A stretch of DNA of 64,000 bases from Platanthera guangdongensis (Eukaryota > Streptophyta > Magnoliopsida > Asparagales > Orchidaceae), in contig CM077150.1 in NCBI GenBank assembly GCA_039583875.1, positions 181,354,375-181,418,374 of the forward strand. Direction: 5' to 3'. Shown in pieces: positions 63,772 to 64,000 of the stretch (positions are counted from its first letter, which is position 1; the number at the start of each line of letters is the position of its first letter). Under the pieces are notes generated by a model. That model was not told the DNA's origin. It saw nothing but the letters and a program-made list of their open reading frames with translations, and did no database searches. The translations under genes were made by a program, and so were the position numbers.

Positions 63772-64000
63772 TGGTATCAGAGGCATCGGTCCGGCCTGTT
63801 TTATTCTAACCGCCTAGCCTTCTGACTAACCGAGCGGCCTGTTTTTCTTTTCTTGCCGCACCTCTCCGCGGCCTCCCCTTTTCTCCCCGCCACTTTCTTC
63901 CCTTCCGTGGATCCACGTTCTCTTCCCTCCCCCCTCCTTTTTAAAACCTCCCGGCTCTGCCGCTGGCTCGTCTTCTCGCTACCCGCCTATCCGCTGAATT
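63588..64000 (+). mobile_element. Copia-M: 5' LTR and leader, continues right of window
   Basis: LTR 63588-63771 (184 bp, TGTTGGAGAATATAGGG...CTTCTCTACA) with TATA-like cctatatatatg at about 63698. The primer site TGGTATCAGAGGCATC is at 63772-63787, then a CT-rich leader to the window end without an open gag yet. The 5 bp before it are gttat. It interrupts the Copia-L RT and is therefore younger. Confidence 0.85.

Overview
The window is nuclear DNA from a flowering plant with a large, repeat-rich genome. The evidence is stacked plant-type Ty3/gypsy and Ty1/copia LTR retrotransposons, a TTG-tailed plant LINE, a Tourist-like MITE, tRNA-iMet-type primer sites (TGGTATCAGAGC), and spliced minus-strand exons of one conserved host gene. 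The species cannot be fixed from the sequence. No rRNA gene, tRNA gene, CRISPR array or prokaryotic operon was seen.

Host gene. Five exons on the minus strand (61842-61899, 61661-61744, 61158-61416, 60791-60957, 37327-37391) join in phase through GT-AG introns. They read as the middle of SCD1, the DENN-domain plus WD40-repeat protein. The fourth and fifth exons are separated by a 23.4 kb intron filled with retroelements. The exon after 37327 was not found, so either the following intron exceeds 37 kb and runs off the left edge, or the gene is broken there.

Left part, 1-37 kb. Gypsy-A (1-9054, minus, Tekay/Del-like chromovirus) has two LTRs, PBS and PPT, and its gag-protease region is split by three short introns. 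A copia fragment (9476-10365) abuts Gypsy-B (10366-35604, plus), whose RNase H region holds a 5'-truncated LINE with a 17 bp target duplication. The 3' LTR of Gypsy-B is split by a SIRE-type copia (13593-33994, duplication CGCGC). The third ORF of that SIRE is in turn split by Copia-D (23358-31503, duplication AAAGA). The order of insertion can be read directly. A minus-strand LTR and leader (Copia-E) lie at 35605-37194.

Giant SCD1 intron, 37.4-60.8 kb. From left to right it holds Copia-F (minus, 113 bp LTR), Gypsy-G (minus, a second Tekay-like element with the same three introns), a copia scrap, a tandem repeat of about 158 bp, two degraded plus-strand gypsy pieces (I, J) and Copia-K (minus). 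Right of the SCD1 exons are the 3' part of Copia-L (minus) and the 5' LTR of Copia-M (plus), which runs out of the window.

Most notable: (1) two diverged Tekay-like elements share three GT-AG introns at the same gag/protease positions, and removing them restores frame; (2) both also carry an in-frame amber at the same gag codon; (3) arrays of TCGTCGA/TCGACGA hairpin units occur in the SIRE LTRs, inside its gag, before its third ORF, and as related units in the Copia-D LTRs. All retroelement coding regions seen are broken to some degree.
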